The translations under genes and the position numbers were made by a program. The notes below the pieces were generated by a model. The model saw only the letters and a program-made list of their open reading frames with translations, made no database searches and was not told the DNA's origin. Positions 1 to 10,574 of a stretch of DNA of 64,000 nucleotides are shown piece after piece (the stretch's first letter is position 1; each line of letters starts with the position of its first letter). The DNA comes from Macrolepiota albuminosa (lineage: Eukaryota; Basidiomycota; Agaricomycetes; Agaricales; Agaricaceae): positions 372,001 to 436,000 of the forward strand of contig JAMWFC010000025.1 of NCBI GenBank assembly GCA_027475525.1, in the 5' to 3' direction.

Positions 1-1412
1 TTCAACTTCGTAGTGGTACTCGTCCTCGACCTCGACCGGGGGAGGGGGCTCAGGGCGCCGTTCGGGGAAAGGATCCGGGGGGTGTCGTTCCAGGAGGCGG
101 ACGTGGAATACCGGGTGCAGACCTTTTAGTCCCGGGGGGAGCTCGATTTTGTAGGCGTGGGATGAGACCTTCTTCAATATTTTGAATGGGCCGAGACGCT
201 TGTGATCGAGTTTTGGGGAGGGCCGGCGGGTGCGGAGGTGTCGTCGATCTAACCATACCTTTGTCCCGGGGGCCCAGTCGGGGGTGTCTTCCCGTTTCCG
301 GTCGGCGTGTTTCACGTAGGCCCGGTTCGCGGTGTCAATCTCTTCCCGGAGAAACTCGTGAAGGGATTGGAGATCCCGGGCGACCTCGTGGGCGGCGTGC
401 GACGGGATGTCCCGGAGCGAGAGCGTCAGTCGAGGGTGGTATCCCTTGTTGGCAAAGAAGGGTGATACCCTGGTGGCAGAGTGTGGCGTGTTGTTGTAGG
501 TGAACTCGGCCAGGGGGAGCTCGGCGCGCCAGTCGTCCTGCAAGTAGTTGACGTACAGCCGGAGGTACTGCTTGAGGGACTGGTTGACCCTTTCAGCTCG
601 GCGCGCCAGTCGTCCTGCAAGTAGTTGACGTACAGCCGGAGGTACTGCTTGAGGGACTGGTTGACCCTTTCAGTTTGGCCGTCGGTTTCGGGGTGGTAGG
701 TGGTAGAGAGGTTAGTCTTTACTTCAAGTGCCTTACACAGGGAAGTCCAAAACTTGGACACGAAGAGGGGACCACGGTCGGAGACGATGTCGTCCGGGAG
801 TCCATGTTTGGCGAAAACGTGCTCGAGGAACAGCCGGGCGAAGTCCGGGGCGGTATCCGTGGTGTGGCAGGGTAGGAAGATGCCCTGTTTGGTCAGCCTG
901 CACACAACGACGAGAATAGCATCGAACCCTTCAGATTCCGGGAGCTCGACGATGTGGTCTAGAGATATGGAGGACCAGGGGCGTCGCCCGACCGGCAGGG
1001 GTTTCAGGAGTCCGTATGGTCGGTGTCAGGGGACCTTGGCCCGGAGGCAGGGCTCGCACGATCGAATGTAACGGGTCACGTCCTTCTTCAACCCTGGCCA
1101 AAAGTAAGTCCGGGAGATGAGCTGGAGGGTCTTACGTATTCCAGGGTGTCCCCGGAGTTTGTGGTCGTGGTGCTGGCGGAGGACGTCGTAGCGAAGTCGG
1201 GCGTGATCTGGGACGTAGATGCGGCCGTCCCGGAGGAGGAGTTTTTCGTCGGGGGACAAGGAGAAGGCGGGGTCCCGGTCGGTTTTGTCGGAAGGGTTTC
1301 GGGGGTCGTGATCGGTGAAGTACTTGTCTCGGGGAGCGCGGCGGATCTGGTTCAGGGTTCCTTCGTCGTTTAAGATCAGTATGGCATTCAGATGTTCGGG
1401 AGGGATCACCAC
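1..1412 (-). CDS. Integrase region of chromovirus pol (3' part of polyprotein)
   Basis: The retroviral-type integrase inserts the cDNA into the genome. About 1026-1412 encodes the zinc-binding HHCC domain: a H-x-H-x4-H cluster, then CEPC. The catalytic core follows, with the first Asp in a SLDHIVE context, the second in VSDRG, and the Glu in DGQTERVNQ. The carboxyl part (about 1-250) contains HKRLGPFKI, a GPY/F-type motif, then a proline-rich linker that should lead into a chromodomain beyond the window. A 77-bp duplication at 518-673 shifts the frame inside the core. No start codon is expected because it is part of a polyprotein. Identity is certain at family level; whether it is intact depends on the duplication being artefactual. 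Confidence 0.9.
518..673. repeat. 77-bp direct duplication 1 (probable assembly artefact)
   Basis: Two adjacent copies with period 77 inside the integrase core. The duplication is out of frame. Confidence 0.95.
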
Positions 1413-1572
1413 GTGATGATTGAACGCATTGCGTTCCGCCTCGAATGACTTCTTGGGGTAGACGTCCGGTCGACGGGTAAGGGCATCGGGCTTGGCGCCA
1501 AGTCGTCCCAGGCGGTACTGGATCGTGAAGTCGTATTCCGAGAGGATCTCGGACCATCAGACCTGCCGTCAA

Positions 1573-1726
1573 CTGAGTTGCTTGGTCATGGTGAAGTACT
1601 GCAGGTTATTATGATCCGAGTAGACCTGGATCCGGTGCCGGGCTCCCTACTGAGTTGCTTGGTCGTGGTGAAGTACTGCAGGTTATTATGATCCGAGTAG
1701 ACCTGGATCCGGTGCCGGGCTCCCTC
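1573..1726. repeat. 77-bp direct duplication 2
   Basis: Adjacent copies, period 77, one A/G mismatch, at the RNase H to integrase transition. It interrupts the RNase H frame. Confidence 0.95.
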
Positions 1727-2895
1727 GAGGTAGGCCCGCCATTGCTTGAAGGCTTCAACGATGGCGAGGAGTTCCTTGTCGTAAATATCGTAGTTGAGCT
1801 CGGCGTTGATCATGGACCGGGTGTAGAAAGCGACTGGCCGGGGCTCCCCACCGTCAGGCTCCATCTGTGAGAGGATCCCGGCGATGGCGTAGTCGGAGGC
1901 GTCGCATTCCAGGATAATCGGGAGGGCCGGGTCGTAGTGCCGGAGGACGGGGGCAGCTGTGAAAGCCTCCTTGAGCAGGTTAAAGACGCTCTGGCACTTA
2001 CTGTCCCAGTTCCAGGCGACGTCCTTGCGCGTGAGCCGGTTGAGAGGTTTCGTGATACCGGAGTAGTTATCTATGAACCTCCGGTAGAAATTAGCGAAAC
2101 CCAGGAAAGATTGTACTTCCTTGACGTTCCGGGGCTGCGGCCAGTTGACGATGGCCTCGACCTTGTGGGGATCCATGCGGACGCCATTCGGGGATACTAT
2201 GACGCCAAGATACTCAACCTCTTCGGTATGGAATGAACACTTCTCGGGCTTGGCGTGGAGGTTGTGTTCCCGGAGGCGTTCGAGGACCTGCCGAACGTGC
2301 TTCTGGTGATCCTCCGGCGAGTCGGAGTAGATGAGTATGTCGTCCAGGTAGACTATCACGAAGACGTCGCTCATGTCGTGGAAGATGTCGTTCATGAAGT
2401 ATTGGAACGTGGCGGGGGAGTTAGTCATTCCGAAAGGCATTACAAGGTACTCAAACAGACCATACCGCGTGCGGAACGCGGTTTTCCACTCATGTCCCGG
2501 GGCGATGCGGACGTTGTTGTAACCGGAGCGGAGGTCGATCTTTGTATAAACCTTGGCACTGCGGAGTCGATCGACCAGATCGCCAATGAGCGGGAGCGGG
2601 TAGCGGTTCTTCTTGGTGATCTTATTGAGTCCCCGGTAGTCGACACAGAGTCGGAGCGAGCCGTCCTTCTTCTTGGCGAATAGAACCGGGGCTCCGGCGG
2701 CGGAGGCGGAGGGTCGGATGAATCCCTTACCAAGCATTTTGTCGAGATAGTCCTTGAGAGCCCGGAGTTCGACCTCCAACATGTTGTAGACCTTGCCGAA
2801 AGGGGGGGTGGCTCCTTCCTCGAGGTCGATGGTGTGATCGTAGGGGCGGTGAGGGGGAATCTCCTTGGCGTCTCCTTCGGAGAATACGTCAGCAA
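1586..2895 (-). CDS. Reverse transcriptase and RNase H of chromovirus pol
   Basis: Copies the genomic RNA into cDNA inside virus-like particles. RT fingers and palm are clear: [20 protein letters not shown], then [13 protein letters not shown], then [13 protein letters not shown], and the active site [10 protein letters not shown] (YLDD form of YxDD). The RNase H part has [12 protein letters not shown], a Glu in the [11 protein letters not shown] helix and [10 protein letters not shown], so the acidic residues of the active site are present. The frame is open from about 2895 to the duplication at 1573. Upstream it joins the protease frame across another 77-bp duplication (2882-3035). Gene order matches Metaviridae-type elements. 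Confidence 0.93.
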
Positions 2896-3035
2896 ACTCG
2901 TGATACTCCGGGGGAACTACTTCTCGGAGGATTTGCTCCTCGGTTTTCTGTTCCGGGGGAATACGTCAGCAAACTCGTGATACTCCGGGGGAACTACTTC
3001 TCGGAGGATTTGCTCCTCGGTTTTCTGTTCCGGGG
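2882..3035. repeat. 77-bp direct duplication 3
   Basis: Adjacent copies, period 77, in the protease to RT linker. Without the second copy the pol frame would be continuous here. Confidence 0.95.
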
Positions 3036-3109
3036 GATAGCGTCCCCTCGTAGGTGTTCTTCCGGGAGAGAGGGCGAGGTGTGTAGCTGAAACGTGGGAG
3101 TCCCATCCC

Positions 3110-4519
3110 TCATGAGGCGGGCGAAGGGGGCGGCCCCAATGATCCTAATGTCGAGTGCGCTCGGGTCAATCGGTGTTGCGGAATCATCGGCCGGAGCGGG
3201 TGTGACGCGTGTCTGAGACCGGCAGGGGTAGTTCGGCCCCTTGTACTTGTTCCAAGGAATGTTTGGGGGTCGATCGGGGGCCTTGCGGTCTGAGGCCGGC
3301 AGGGGTAGTTCGGCCCCTTGTACTTGTTCCAAGGAATGTTTGGGGGTCGATCGGGGGCCTTGCGGTCTCGGATGGGCGGGGGTGGTGCATGTGTGGGGGG
3401 CGCGGCAGTTGTCCCGGGGGTGTCAGGCGTCGGGTCGCTTCCTAGAGCCCGGAGGTGCACGGCGGTCGAGGGGTGGTCTTCGGGCCCCGGGAAGGTCATG
3501 GTGAGCGTCCTCCAATCGATGTCGGGGTTCGTGTCGCGCAGCCAGGGTAGCCCCAGCACCATTGGGGTCGATTCGTGAAGTCGCGTGACCAGGAAGTCGG
3601 AAGTGAACTCGTAGTTGTTGTCCAGGGTCACGCGTCCCGAGTGAGACCTTTGGATGGGGCCGGAGGAGGAGGGGGTGCCGTTGAGGCGTTGCAGGCGGAG
3701 GGGCTGGTCGAGGGAGTCGTGGGGGAGGTCGAGGGCGTCGCTGATGAAAACCCCGGTGGCTCCGCTGTCGATAAGGGCCGATATCGGTCCCGGGGTGCCG
3801 TCCAGCCTGGCATTGATGACGAAGGATCGGGACGAGCGGGACTGGAGTCCGGGGGGTGATGGGGGCTCGTCCGGGGGGTCCTTCGGGGTTGGGTTTGAGG
3901 AGTGGGGGATGTCGAAGGGGAGTTGCTGGTCGTCGGGGGTCGGGTCCCGGGTCAGGCGAAGGGTGAGGTGTCGCCAATCGATGCGGGGGTTAGTGTCCCG
4001 GAGCCACGGGAGTCCTAGGACCAGGGGTGCGGAAGGGTGGAGTTTTGTTATCAACATCCGGAGGTTGTGAGTCTGTCCGTTGGCGAAGGTAACGGGCATA
4101 CGCACGAAATGAGTGATGTCCCCTGCCGTAGAGGCGTCGCCGTCGAAGAGGCAGAGCCGTACCGGGACCGGGAGTCGCTGGGCGGGTTCTGGGGCGAGGG
4201 TAGACCATGCTTCATCGATGAAGTTGTCGGTGGCGCCGCTGTCGACGAGGGTGTTGAGGGGAGTTCCGGAGGGGGTGAGGCGGGTTTTGAGGAGGAGGGA
4301 GTGCGAAGAGTGGGAGGGTAGGTAAGCCGTGAGGGTGTCCTGTATGAGTGTCGTAGAGCGAAGATGTGAGACCGGGGCGGAGAAGACGTCGGGGTCAATT
4401 CCGCGATTTAGGGCGTCTTCCGGGTCTAAATCGCCGGGTCGTTTTCCGAATACTCGTAGGTGGCGTCCTCCCCTTCGAAGGTCCAGGTGGCACGTCCCAT
4501 GACCTGTCGTTTGGGGCAC
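3110..4519 (-). CDS. Tandem (duplicated) retropepsin-like protease domains of pol
   Basis: A single open frame carries two aspartic-protease-like modules. The first has LVDSGATDNFID and ends in VLGLPWLRDTNPRIDW; the second has LIDSGATGVFISD and ends in VLGLPWLRDTNPDIDW. Both catalytic DSGA triads are intact. Retropepsins usually act as homodimers with one DSGA per chain, so a single chain with two could form an internal pseudodimer, or one module could be structural. A proline-rich linker with repeated APDRPPNIPWNKYKGP-like segments follows; one repeat there belongs to the 77-bp duplication at 3211-3364. The frame overlaps the gag end (4426) by at least 94 nt in the -1 frame, so pol is probably made by ribosomal frameshifting. 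Confidence 0.85.
   Translation of the reverse strand: MPQTTGHGTCHLDLRRGGRHLRVFGKRPGDLDPEDALNRGIDPDVFSAPVSHLRSTTLIQDTLTAYLPSHSSHSLLLKTRLTPSGTPLNTLVDSGATDNFIDEAWSTLAPEPAQRLPVPVRLCLFDGDASTAGDITHFVRMPVTFANGQTHNLRMLITKLHPSAPLVLGLPWLRDTNPRIDWRHLTLRLTRDPTPDDQQLPFDIPHSSNPTPKDPPDEPPSPPGLQSRSSRSFVINARLDGTPGPISALIDSGATGVFISDALDLPHDSLDQPLRLQRLNGTPSSSGPIQRSHSGRVTLDNNYEFTSDFLVTRLHESTPMVLGLPWLRDTNPDIDWRTLTMTFPGPEDHPSTAVHLRALGSDPTPDTPGTTAAPPTHAPPPPIRDRKAPDRPPNIPWNKYKGPNYPCRPQTARPPIDPQTFLGTSTRGRTTPAGLRHASHPLRPMIPQHRLTRAHSTLGSLGPPPSPAS
3211..3364. repeat. 77-bp direct duplication 4
   Basis: Adjacent copies, period 77, one mismatch, in the linker after the second protease module. Confidence 0.95.
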
Positions 4520-7376
4520 TCGGAGATGAAATGATCTTTCTCACCACAGAGTATACAGACACCCTCCCTTCTCCGTCGTTCCTGCACATCCGTCGGGACT
4601 TCGACCCAGGGTCGTCCCTTCTTTTGAAGCCGGTTGGCTCGGAGGGCCTCCTCGTCCCGCTCGTCGTCGAAGTCAAAGTCTTCGGGGTCTTCCGGGGGTT
4701 CCTCGGGGCTTGGCACGTCGCCCGGGTCGTGGGCGGCCACGGCGGCGTTGAGTTGGGCCTGGGGGCGGGCGCCGCTGCCGGGGTTAGCATTGGGCGGGCC
4801 GCGACTCACCGGGGGTCGGCCGCCAGGGAACGCGGGGGGACCGGGGTTTCGACCTTGGGGGTTGGGAGCTTCGCCGGAGGGCCAAGGGGGTCCTCCTCTA
4901 GGGTTCCAGGGGAGTCGGGAATTCGAATACTCGCTGCGGTCTTCCCAGTAGCGTTGGTCGATCTGCATGACGAGGGCCTTGTACCCGTCGTAGGAGGGTT
5001 GTTTCGGGGCGAGTCGGAGGACGTCCTTGATGCGTTGAGGCAGGGCGCGGCGGAGGGCGTACCGGAGGGCGCTGTAGTTCCAACCTGTTTCGTAAGCTTC
5101 CTTCTCAAAACGTACGATAAAGGTGGTGAAACGTTCTTCCGCGCGCATCCGGAGATTGAAGAGGTTGTCCTCGGCCTCGGCCACGGTGTCGTAGATTCCA
5201 AACTTCCCGGAGAACTCGTCGACGAAGGCCTGCCAGCGAGCGAGTGCCGGGTTGTTGGGGTCGAACTGGATGAGGGCCGTGTAGTGATCGAAGGCGATCC
5301 CCTGGAGGTACGACGTGGCAAAGGCCACCCAGGAGCTGTCAATCTGAAACGTGAGCGGCTTTGCCTGGAATGTATTGAGACACTGAGTTAGGAAGGTACG
5401 CCATTTTCGGGGGTCCCGGCCCGTGAAAGCGTCGGGCTTTTGGATGTCCAGTCGTCCTTCGCGGGCGAGGGCGTCGCGGGCGTCGTCCGGTCCGGCAGCG
5501 TTGCGGGGAGGGGGGCCAGCATTGTAATAATAGTAGTAATGATTACCCCCCCCTCCTTGAGGAGGAAAAGCACCAAGGGCGGGACCCCACCCGCCGGGAG
5601 GTCCTCCTCCGGGTGGCTCACCTGGGGGTCCACGCCCGGGAGGCCCGTTGTCCCAAGGGGGTTCGTTCCTGCCAGGAGGGGGCCCGGGTCTCCACGCAGG
5701 GAGTGGCGGGGGTGGAGGGCCTGGGGGTCGTCCTCGAGGTTCGGCTGGGGGTGGCGGAGGTGGTCGGGGAGGGTTCGGCGGTGTCGGGTCGGGCGGAGGG
5801 GGGTCGGGTGCTGGGTCGGGTACTGGGTTGCGCGGGGGACGTTCAACCCGGGAGGGTCGTGCTTGTATCGGGGGTCGCGGGGGGTTTCGTAGGTCGAAGT
5901 GGGGTGGCGGATCGCGGCGGAAGTTGCGTTCCGGAGGGACCGGGGCTGACGTAGGGGGCGGTACCGGGACGGGTGCGGGGGTGGCGGATCGCGGCGGAAG
6001 TTGCGTTCCGGAGGGACCGGGGCTGACGTAGGGGGCGGTACCGGGACGGGTGCGGGCGCAGGACGTGGTTCGTTGTTGCCACGTGTAAGCTCGTCGATAT
6101 AGCACAGCGTGTCGTCCGTGCTAGGGGTGTCCGCGCGGGGTCTGCCGGGGTTCGCCAGGGCCGGGGGTCGGGCGTTGTCTGTTCGCGGGAGGGGTTCCAG
6201 GGGTCTTTGGGGCTGTCCCCAGGCCTCGAAGGTACTAGGGACGGAGTTAGCCCTGCGGCGATTTGACAAGCCTACCGTGCGGGCCGCGGGTTGATCGAAG
6301 AGGCCTCCAGCCGGGTTGAGGGACCGTAATATGGCTGAGGCGTTCTGCCGTTCTTCCCGTTGTTGTTGCTCTGGAGTGGGGACCATGGGGGCTGCCGGGA
6401 CTGCTGGGACCGGTTCCGGGGGTTCCCGTCGAATGTGAATCGAGCGACCTGGGTCCGCGGGGTCGTTGATGGGCCGAGGGGAGGGGGACGCGTGGACTTC
6501 GTCGAGCAGTTGCTGTAATTCTTCCCGGAGGATCGTGTTGCGCCTATACTTTACCATGGTTTGCTCCGGGAGTTCTCCTCGCGTGAGGCGATTCCCGAAT
6601 TCGACCAGGCAGTGAGCCCATTCCTCCGGAGTGCCTTCGAAGTCGTCGTGTCCGAATTCCACGAGCAGCGTCCTTGTCCGTTGCGCGAAGTTCTCTGGCG
6701 AGATCCTGAGGGAGCGGAGTACCTCGTCCCGTTGCCGTTCATACTCCTCGAGGCGTCGTCGTCCCATTGGCGAGGGGAGATCCTGAGGGAGCGGAGTACC
6801 TCGTCCCGTTGCTGTTCATACTCCTCGAGGCGTTGTCGTCCCATTGGCGAGGGGGGGTCCGAGCGGGTGGAGCGGCGGCCGGGTAATGACGAGGGGGGTA
6901 GTCGGGGTAGGGAGGTCCTCGGGGTTCTCGGGGTTGGGGGACGGGGCGCTGGTAACCGTAGTAGGGGGTGGGTGCAAAGGGGCCCTCGCTGGGGGGAATC
7001 GGGCGAGGTCCACTGGGTACAGGTGGGGTCTCCGGCAGGCCCCCGGGGATGCTCCGGTACGAGGGGATCTCCACGGGTCGTGCCATGGCTAAATTGGGCG
7101 GAGGGGCCCAGCTGGCTGAGGGCCCCAGGTCGTAGAGGGACGGGTCGGGGGCCCAGTGGCGGTGGGGGTATGGAGGTTCGTACGGGAGAGGTGGGTAGAC
7201 GGGGCGGGGGGTCTGCGCGGAGTAGTGGTCGGGTACCGGGCGTGGTATGGAGGTTCGTACGGGAGAGGTGGGTAGACGGGGCGGGGGGTCTGCGCGGAGT
7301 AGTGGTCGGGTACCGGGCATCCGTAAGGGTCGGTCTGGTACCCGGTGGGGTAGTAAGTGTGAGTATATGTAGCCAT
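4426..7376 (-). CDS. Gag polyprotein of the chromovirus (capsid and CCHC nucleocapsid)
   Basis: Structural protein of the virus-like particle. The start is the ATG at 7376, 33 nt inside the LTR end. The amino part is Tyr/Pro-rich; a long Pro/Gly-rich linker follows. The capsid-like core lies near 4950-5470, with FTGRDPRKWRTFLTQC, FDHYTALIQF and LRMRAEERFTTFIVRFE typical of fungal Gypsy gag. One zinc knuckle, CILCGEKDHFISEC (CX2CX4HX4C), sits near the end, followed by an acidic tail. It is split between frames by the 77-bp duplications at 5902, 6700 and 7169, which I think are artefacts. It ends with TAA-equivalent stop at 4426, overlapping the protease frame. Confidence 0.85.
5902..6055. repeat. 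77-bp direct duplication 5
   Basis: Adjacent copies, period 77, in the proline-rich gag linker. Confidence 0.95.
6700..6853. repeat. 77-bp direct duplication 6
   Basis: Adjacent copies, period 77, with two mismatches, in gag. The duplicated segment codes for RRRLEEYERQRDEVLRSL. Confidence 0.95.
7169..7322. repeat. 77-bp direct duplication 7
   Basis: Adjacent copies, period 77, in the amino-terminal part of gag. Confidence 0.95.
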
Positions 7377-7396
7377 CAAGAACGGTGTAAGGAGAG

Positions 7397-7409
7397 AGTC
7401 TTGATATTA
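7397..7409 (-). promoter_or_regulatory. Self-priming primer-binding site next to the 5' LTR
   Basis: No tRNA-type TGG follows the LTR. Instead the 13 nt directly after the LTR end (sense TAATATCAAGACT) are the perfect reverse complement of LTR positions 7781-7793 (sense AGTCTTGATATTA). That LTR site lies a short way downstream of a TATA-like ACTTATAGC on the sense strand, about where the transcript should begin. This is the layout of Tf1/sushi elements, in which the mRNA 5' end folds back and primes reverse transcription. The solo LTR keeps the same motif near 34988. Confidence 0.75.
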
Positions 7410-8158
7410 TGTCAGGTTCCGCTGAATCGGGGGCTTTCCGGGAAAGTGACGCCCTTACGATGCAGACTTGATCTACGGATACTCGGGTGTCTGGAACTCC
7501 GGGGCTAGGACTCCGGGGTTCAAGACGAGGACAGGGGTAATCCCGGGATAGGGGACTAGAGTCCGGGGGTTTTGGGTTGGGGGTGACTGGGGTTAGAGGG
7601 GGTCGAGTCGTGAACCGGAGGTTCTAAGACGAGACCAAGTTAGTAACTTAAGAGTCGCGAAGTGCGTACCAAACTTATAGCACGCGAATACTAAGGCGTG
7701 CCAGTCGAAGCGTACCAAACGAGGCGTACCAGTCAAACAAGAGGGCACGCAATATCCAAGTAACAGTTATGCAAAGTATGTAATATCAAGACTAGCGAAT
7801 ACAGCAGGGAACTATGCTATAAGTACTACGGGACCGGGTCTCGGGGTTCCGGGATGTCTGGGATGGGTTCCGGGGGTCATTGAGTAGCGGCAGGGGCTGC
7901 ATACCGGGATCGCGCGTGTGGGGCGCGCGATCAATTGGCGCGGATGGAGCCGTGATGCGTGATGCGCAATGGCCGGGAACGAGTCGCGTGATCCGATCGT
8001 TGATCGGGGCTGGTGGCGGCTGATGGCGGTCCTTGACGCGCATGATGGCGGTGTCGGCGGTTGTGATGGCGGGGCGTGTCTTGTGGGGTCGGAGGGAGGA
8101 TCCCGGATGGTGTTCCGGGGGTGTCCCGGGGTGGGCCCGGAGGGGAGGGGTCGTGACA
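7410..8158 (-). repeat. 5' LTR of the chromovirus (LTR-A), 749 bp
   Basis: Sense strand begins TGTCACGACCC at 8158 and ends CCTGACA at 7410. Both ends are matched by the solo copy at 34587-35608, which is flanked by a 5-bp target duplication, so the boundaries are firm. It carries the promoter and the self-priming donor site. Confidence 0.93.
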
Positions 8159-8367
8159 CATAGCACAAAGCTCGACCACATGCTCCTTCACCTCTTTGTA
8201 GTGATGGTATGGAAGATTATTGCCCTGGGGATCAATACAAATATCCGCATTGACATAATCATGCATGTCATGGTGTTCCCCAACTCTATTGCTCTCGAAA
8301 TACCTCAAGAGACAGTCCGCTACCTTGTTCAGCTTGCCTTTGACATATGTGATGTCAAAGTTGTAGT

Positions 8368-8521
8368 GAGACATATAGTCAATCCACCGGCGTTGCTGGG
8401 GGGACAACATTGCTTGAGTCTTGAAGAACTCAAGTGCTTTATGGGAGACATATAGTCAATCCACCGGCGTTGCTGGGGGGACAACATTGCTTGAGTCTTG
8501 AAGAACTCAAGTGCTTTATGG
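8368..8521. repeat. 77-bp direct duplication 8
   Basis: Two adjacent copies identical over exactly 77 bp in the RNase H coding part. Confidence 0.95.
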
Positions 8522-8773
8522 TCTGTAATGATGTGAATCTTGTATCCCATCAATTTGTCTTCCCACTTAAGGAGTGCCTCAAGTATCGCCAGCGTTTTGA
8601 GCTCATGGACTGCATAATTCTGTTGGGCCGAGGTGAACTTCCTTGACATGAACTCTGCGGGCCAACAATTCTGCCATGAACTTCCCTGGCCATACATTGC
8701 ACCTACTCCAGTCTTTGAGGCATCACAGATGAGCCAAATCGGCTCATCATGTTGGGGATCTATAGGACGAATG

Positions 8774-8927
8774 ACTGGTGTCTTTGAGCAGATCCTCTTG
8801 ATCATCTCAAAACAGCATTGGTGTATAGGTCTCCATATAAATGGAGCTCGACTGGTGTCTTTGAGCAGATCCTCTTGATCATCTCAAAACAGCATTGGTG
8901 TATAGGTCTCCATATAAATGGAGCTCT
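8774..8927. repeat. 77-bp direct duplication 9
   Basis: Adjacent copies, period 77, in the RT connection region. Confidence 0.95.
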
Positions 8928-10574
8928 GTTCTGTGTGATGGACATCAAGGGTCCAGTATACGCTGTAATATCAGGCAGACAGTTGCCGATATAGTTCATC
9001 AGTTCCACAAATCTTTGCACATCGTTATAGTTACAAGGCACACACCATTTGCATATGCAATCGATTTTGTCCTGGTCAGGGTGAATACCCTGACTGTCAA
9101 TCTTGTGTCCAAGGCAGTCTACTGTCTCGGCATATAGTTCACATTTCTTCCACTTGAGGTACAGCAGGTTAGACCTCAGTCGCTCAAAAATGACACGAAG
9201 ATGCTCTTTGTGTTCTTTGATTGAATCGGAGTATATGAATATGTCGTCCAGATATATATGGACGAACCTCCCGATAACATCCTGGAAGATGGAGGTCATC
9301 AACTTCTGAAACATTGCAGGAGCATTACAATCTCCTATCTGCATAATGTTGCTCACATATGTTCCCATGATCAACGAGAACACTGTCTTTGGGATATCAG
9401 ACAAGTGAATTCTCACTTGCTCATAAGCGTCCATCAGGTCAATTTTTGACCTGAACTTTGCTCTTGCAACATCCTCTCAAATCACTTCCTGATCCGGGAG
9501 TGGCGTCACGTCCTTTACGGTGTTGTCATTGCGTTGGCAAGCATCCAACGCCGTCCTCAATGTACCATCTTTCTTTGGAATGCACAATAGTGGAGCAGCT
9601 TGGGATGCCGGTTGGGCCTCCCACCAGTGGGCTCTCAGGTACCAATTGGTCTTGTCTCAGAGCTGCTGCTGCAGCGCCATTGGACATCGCGGCAAATGAT
9701 ACTTATACACCTTATTCTCATCAATAAGGTTGATTTCATGGTTGACCTCATGCCAAGGAGGTAACTCCTCCTTGGTTCCGTTCAGAATATCCCCAAATTC
9801 CTGCTGCCACTGCAATCGTAGGTCCGGAATGTCCTCCTTTGTAAAACCACTGGTTTTACCTTTGCCCTTCCAGTCCACATCCTTGCGTGGATGTCTGGAC
9901 AGCTTTGCTTGTACAGCTGGGCGGCCATACTTCTCTCTGAGGGCAGTAATCCTCAGCTTACTGTCATCCGGTGTGTGCAGTCGCACAGGCACTTCCTTCT
10001 TGCTTCTCCGCAATGTCACAGACAGTCCGTCAAAGAATACCTTACTTGGTGTCGATATCTCGTCATCACTAGCCTGACGATATGACTCCTTCTTTGACGT
10101 CCATCGTGGTTCATTCCACCCATACATCGATGCCACTAGCTCATTCCACTCAGCAGGCATTTGTGAATCAAACGCCCATTCAAACATAGGATAAGGTACC
10201 GGTTGATCCCAGATTGACCGATTCATATGTGTGGAGGATGCCTCGTCCTCTATCAGTCCTTGTTTGTCATCCGTTACTAAGTCCTCGACCTTTACTCACG
10301 ACGATGTCGGTTGGCACTCTGTGCTTGCCGTGTGCTGAGGCCACTTGTCCTCAGGCTTACTCTGCTTTTCACACTTCATCTTGGGGCTCTCCCCCCTCTT
10401 CAGAGTATGTTTGTACTCTATAGCTTTGCTTTCCAGCATCAACACCGCTGGACTATCCGTTGGCAAGCTCACATGAGCTTGCTCCTCATCCTCTCCATCC
10501 TCCACCATAGGCGATTTCTTGCCTCCATCTAGTCAGTGTTGCCTGACTAGCACCTTCTTCTCCGTGGCGCGGTG

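Larger units (their letters stand above)
1..8158 (-). mobile_element. Ty3/Gypsy chromovirus, Tf1/sushi-like, partial (5' LTR to end of integrase)
   Basis: Read on the minus strand the order is 5' LTR (7410-8158), self-priming primer site (7397-7409), gag (to 4426), tandem proteases, RT, RNase H, integrase with GPY/F-like tail. The window starts just where a chromodomain would follow (the last residues read EDEYHYEV), so the 3' end and 3' LTR are outside. PR-RT-RH-IN order is that of Ty3/Gypsy, and the self-priming arrangement is that of the Tf1/sushi group. Seven exact 77-bp direct duplications break the frames and look like assembly artefacts. Without them the element may be recent and coding-competent. 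A solo LTR of the same family lies at 34587-35608. Confidence 0.92.
8164..10226 (-). pseudogene. Pol remnant: RT and RNase H of the LTR-B element
   Basis: The part near 9657-10226 is the protease-RT linker, with the RT entry segment HEINLIDENKVYKYHLPRCPM. RT motifs follow: a degraded KKDGTLR, KIDLMDAYEQVRIH, CNAPAMFQKLMTSIFQ and the active site HIYLDDIFIYSDS. RNase H shows ICDASKTGVGAMYGQ, KTLAILEALLKWED and ITDHKALEFF. It runs to a connector (CLLRYFESN) cut by the chromovirus LTR. Stops in the linker near 9470 and 9655, and duplications at 8368 and 8774, break the frame. RT usually continues into integrase, which is absent here because of the insertion. Confidence 0.85.

Noticed and set aside
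3209..3578. Apparent repeated protein units around PWNKYKGP.
   Set aside because: The near-identical copies belong to the 77-bp duplication and are probably not a real repeat domain.
50..7500. Long plus-strand and alternative minus-strand open frames over the chromovirus (for example 4366-5391 plus).
   Set aside because: They are antisense or frame shadows of GC-rich gag-pol, with no family signature and biased composition.
8371..8927. Idea that the 77-bp repeats are a recombination or CRISPR-like array.
   Set aside because: Each locus has two copies only, sequences differ between loci, no spacers exist, and the constant length fits assembly overlap.
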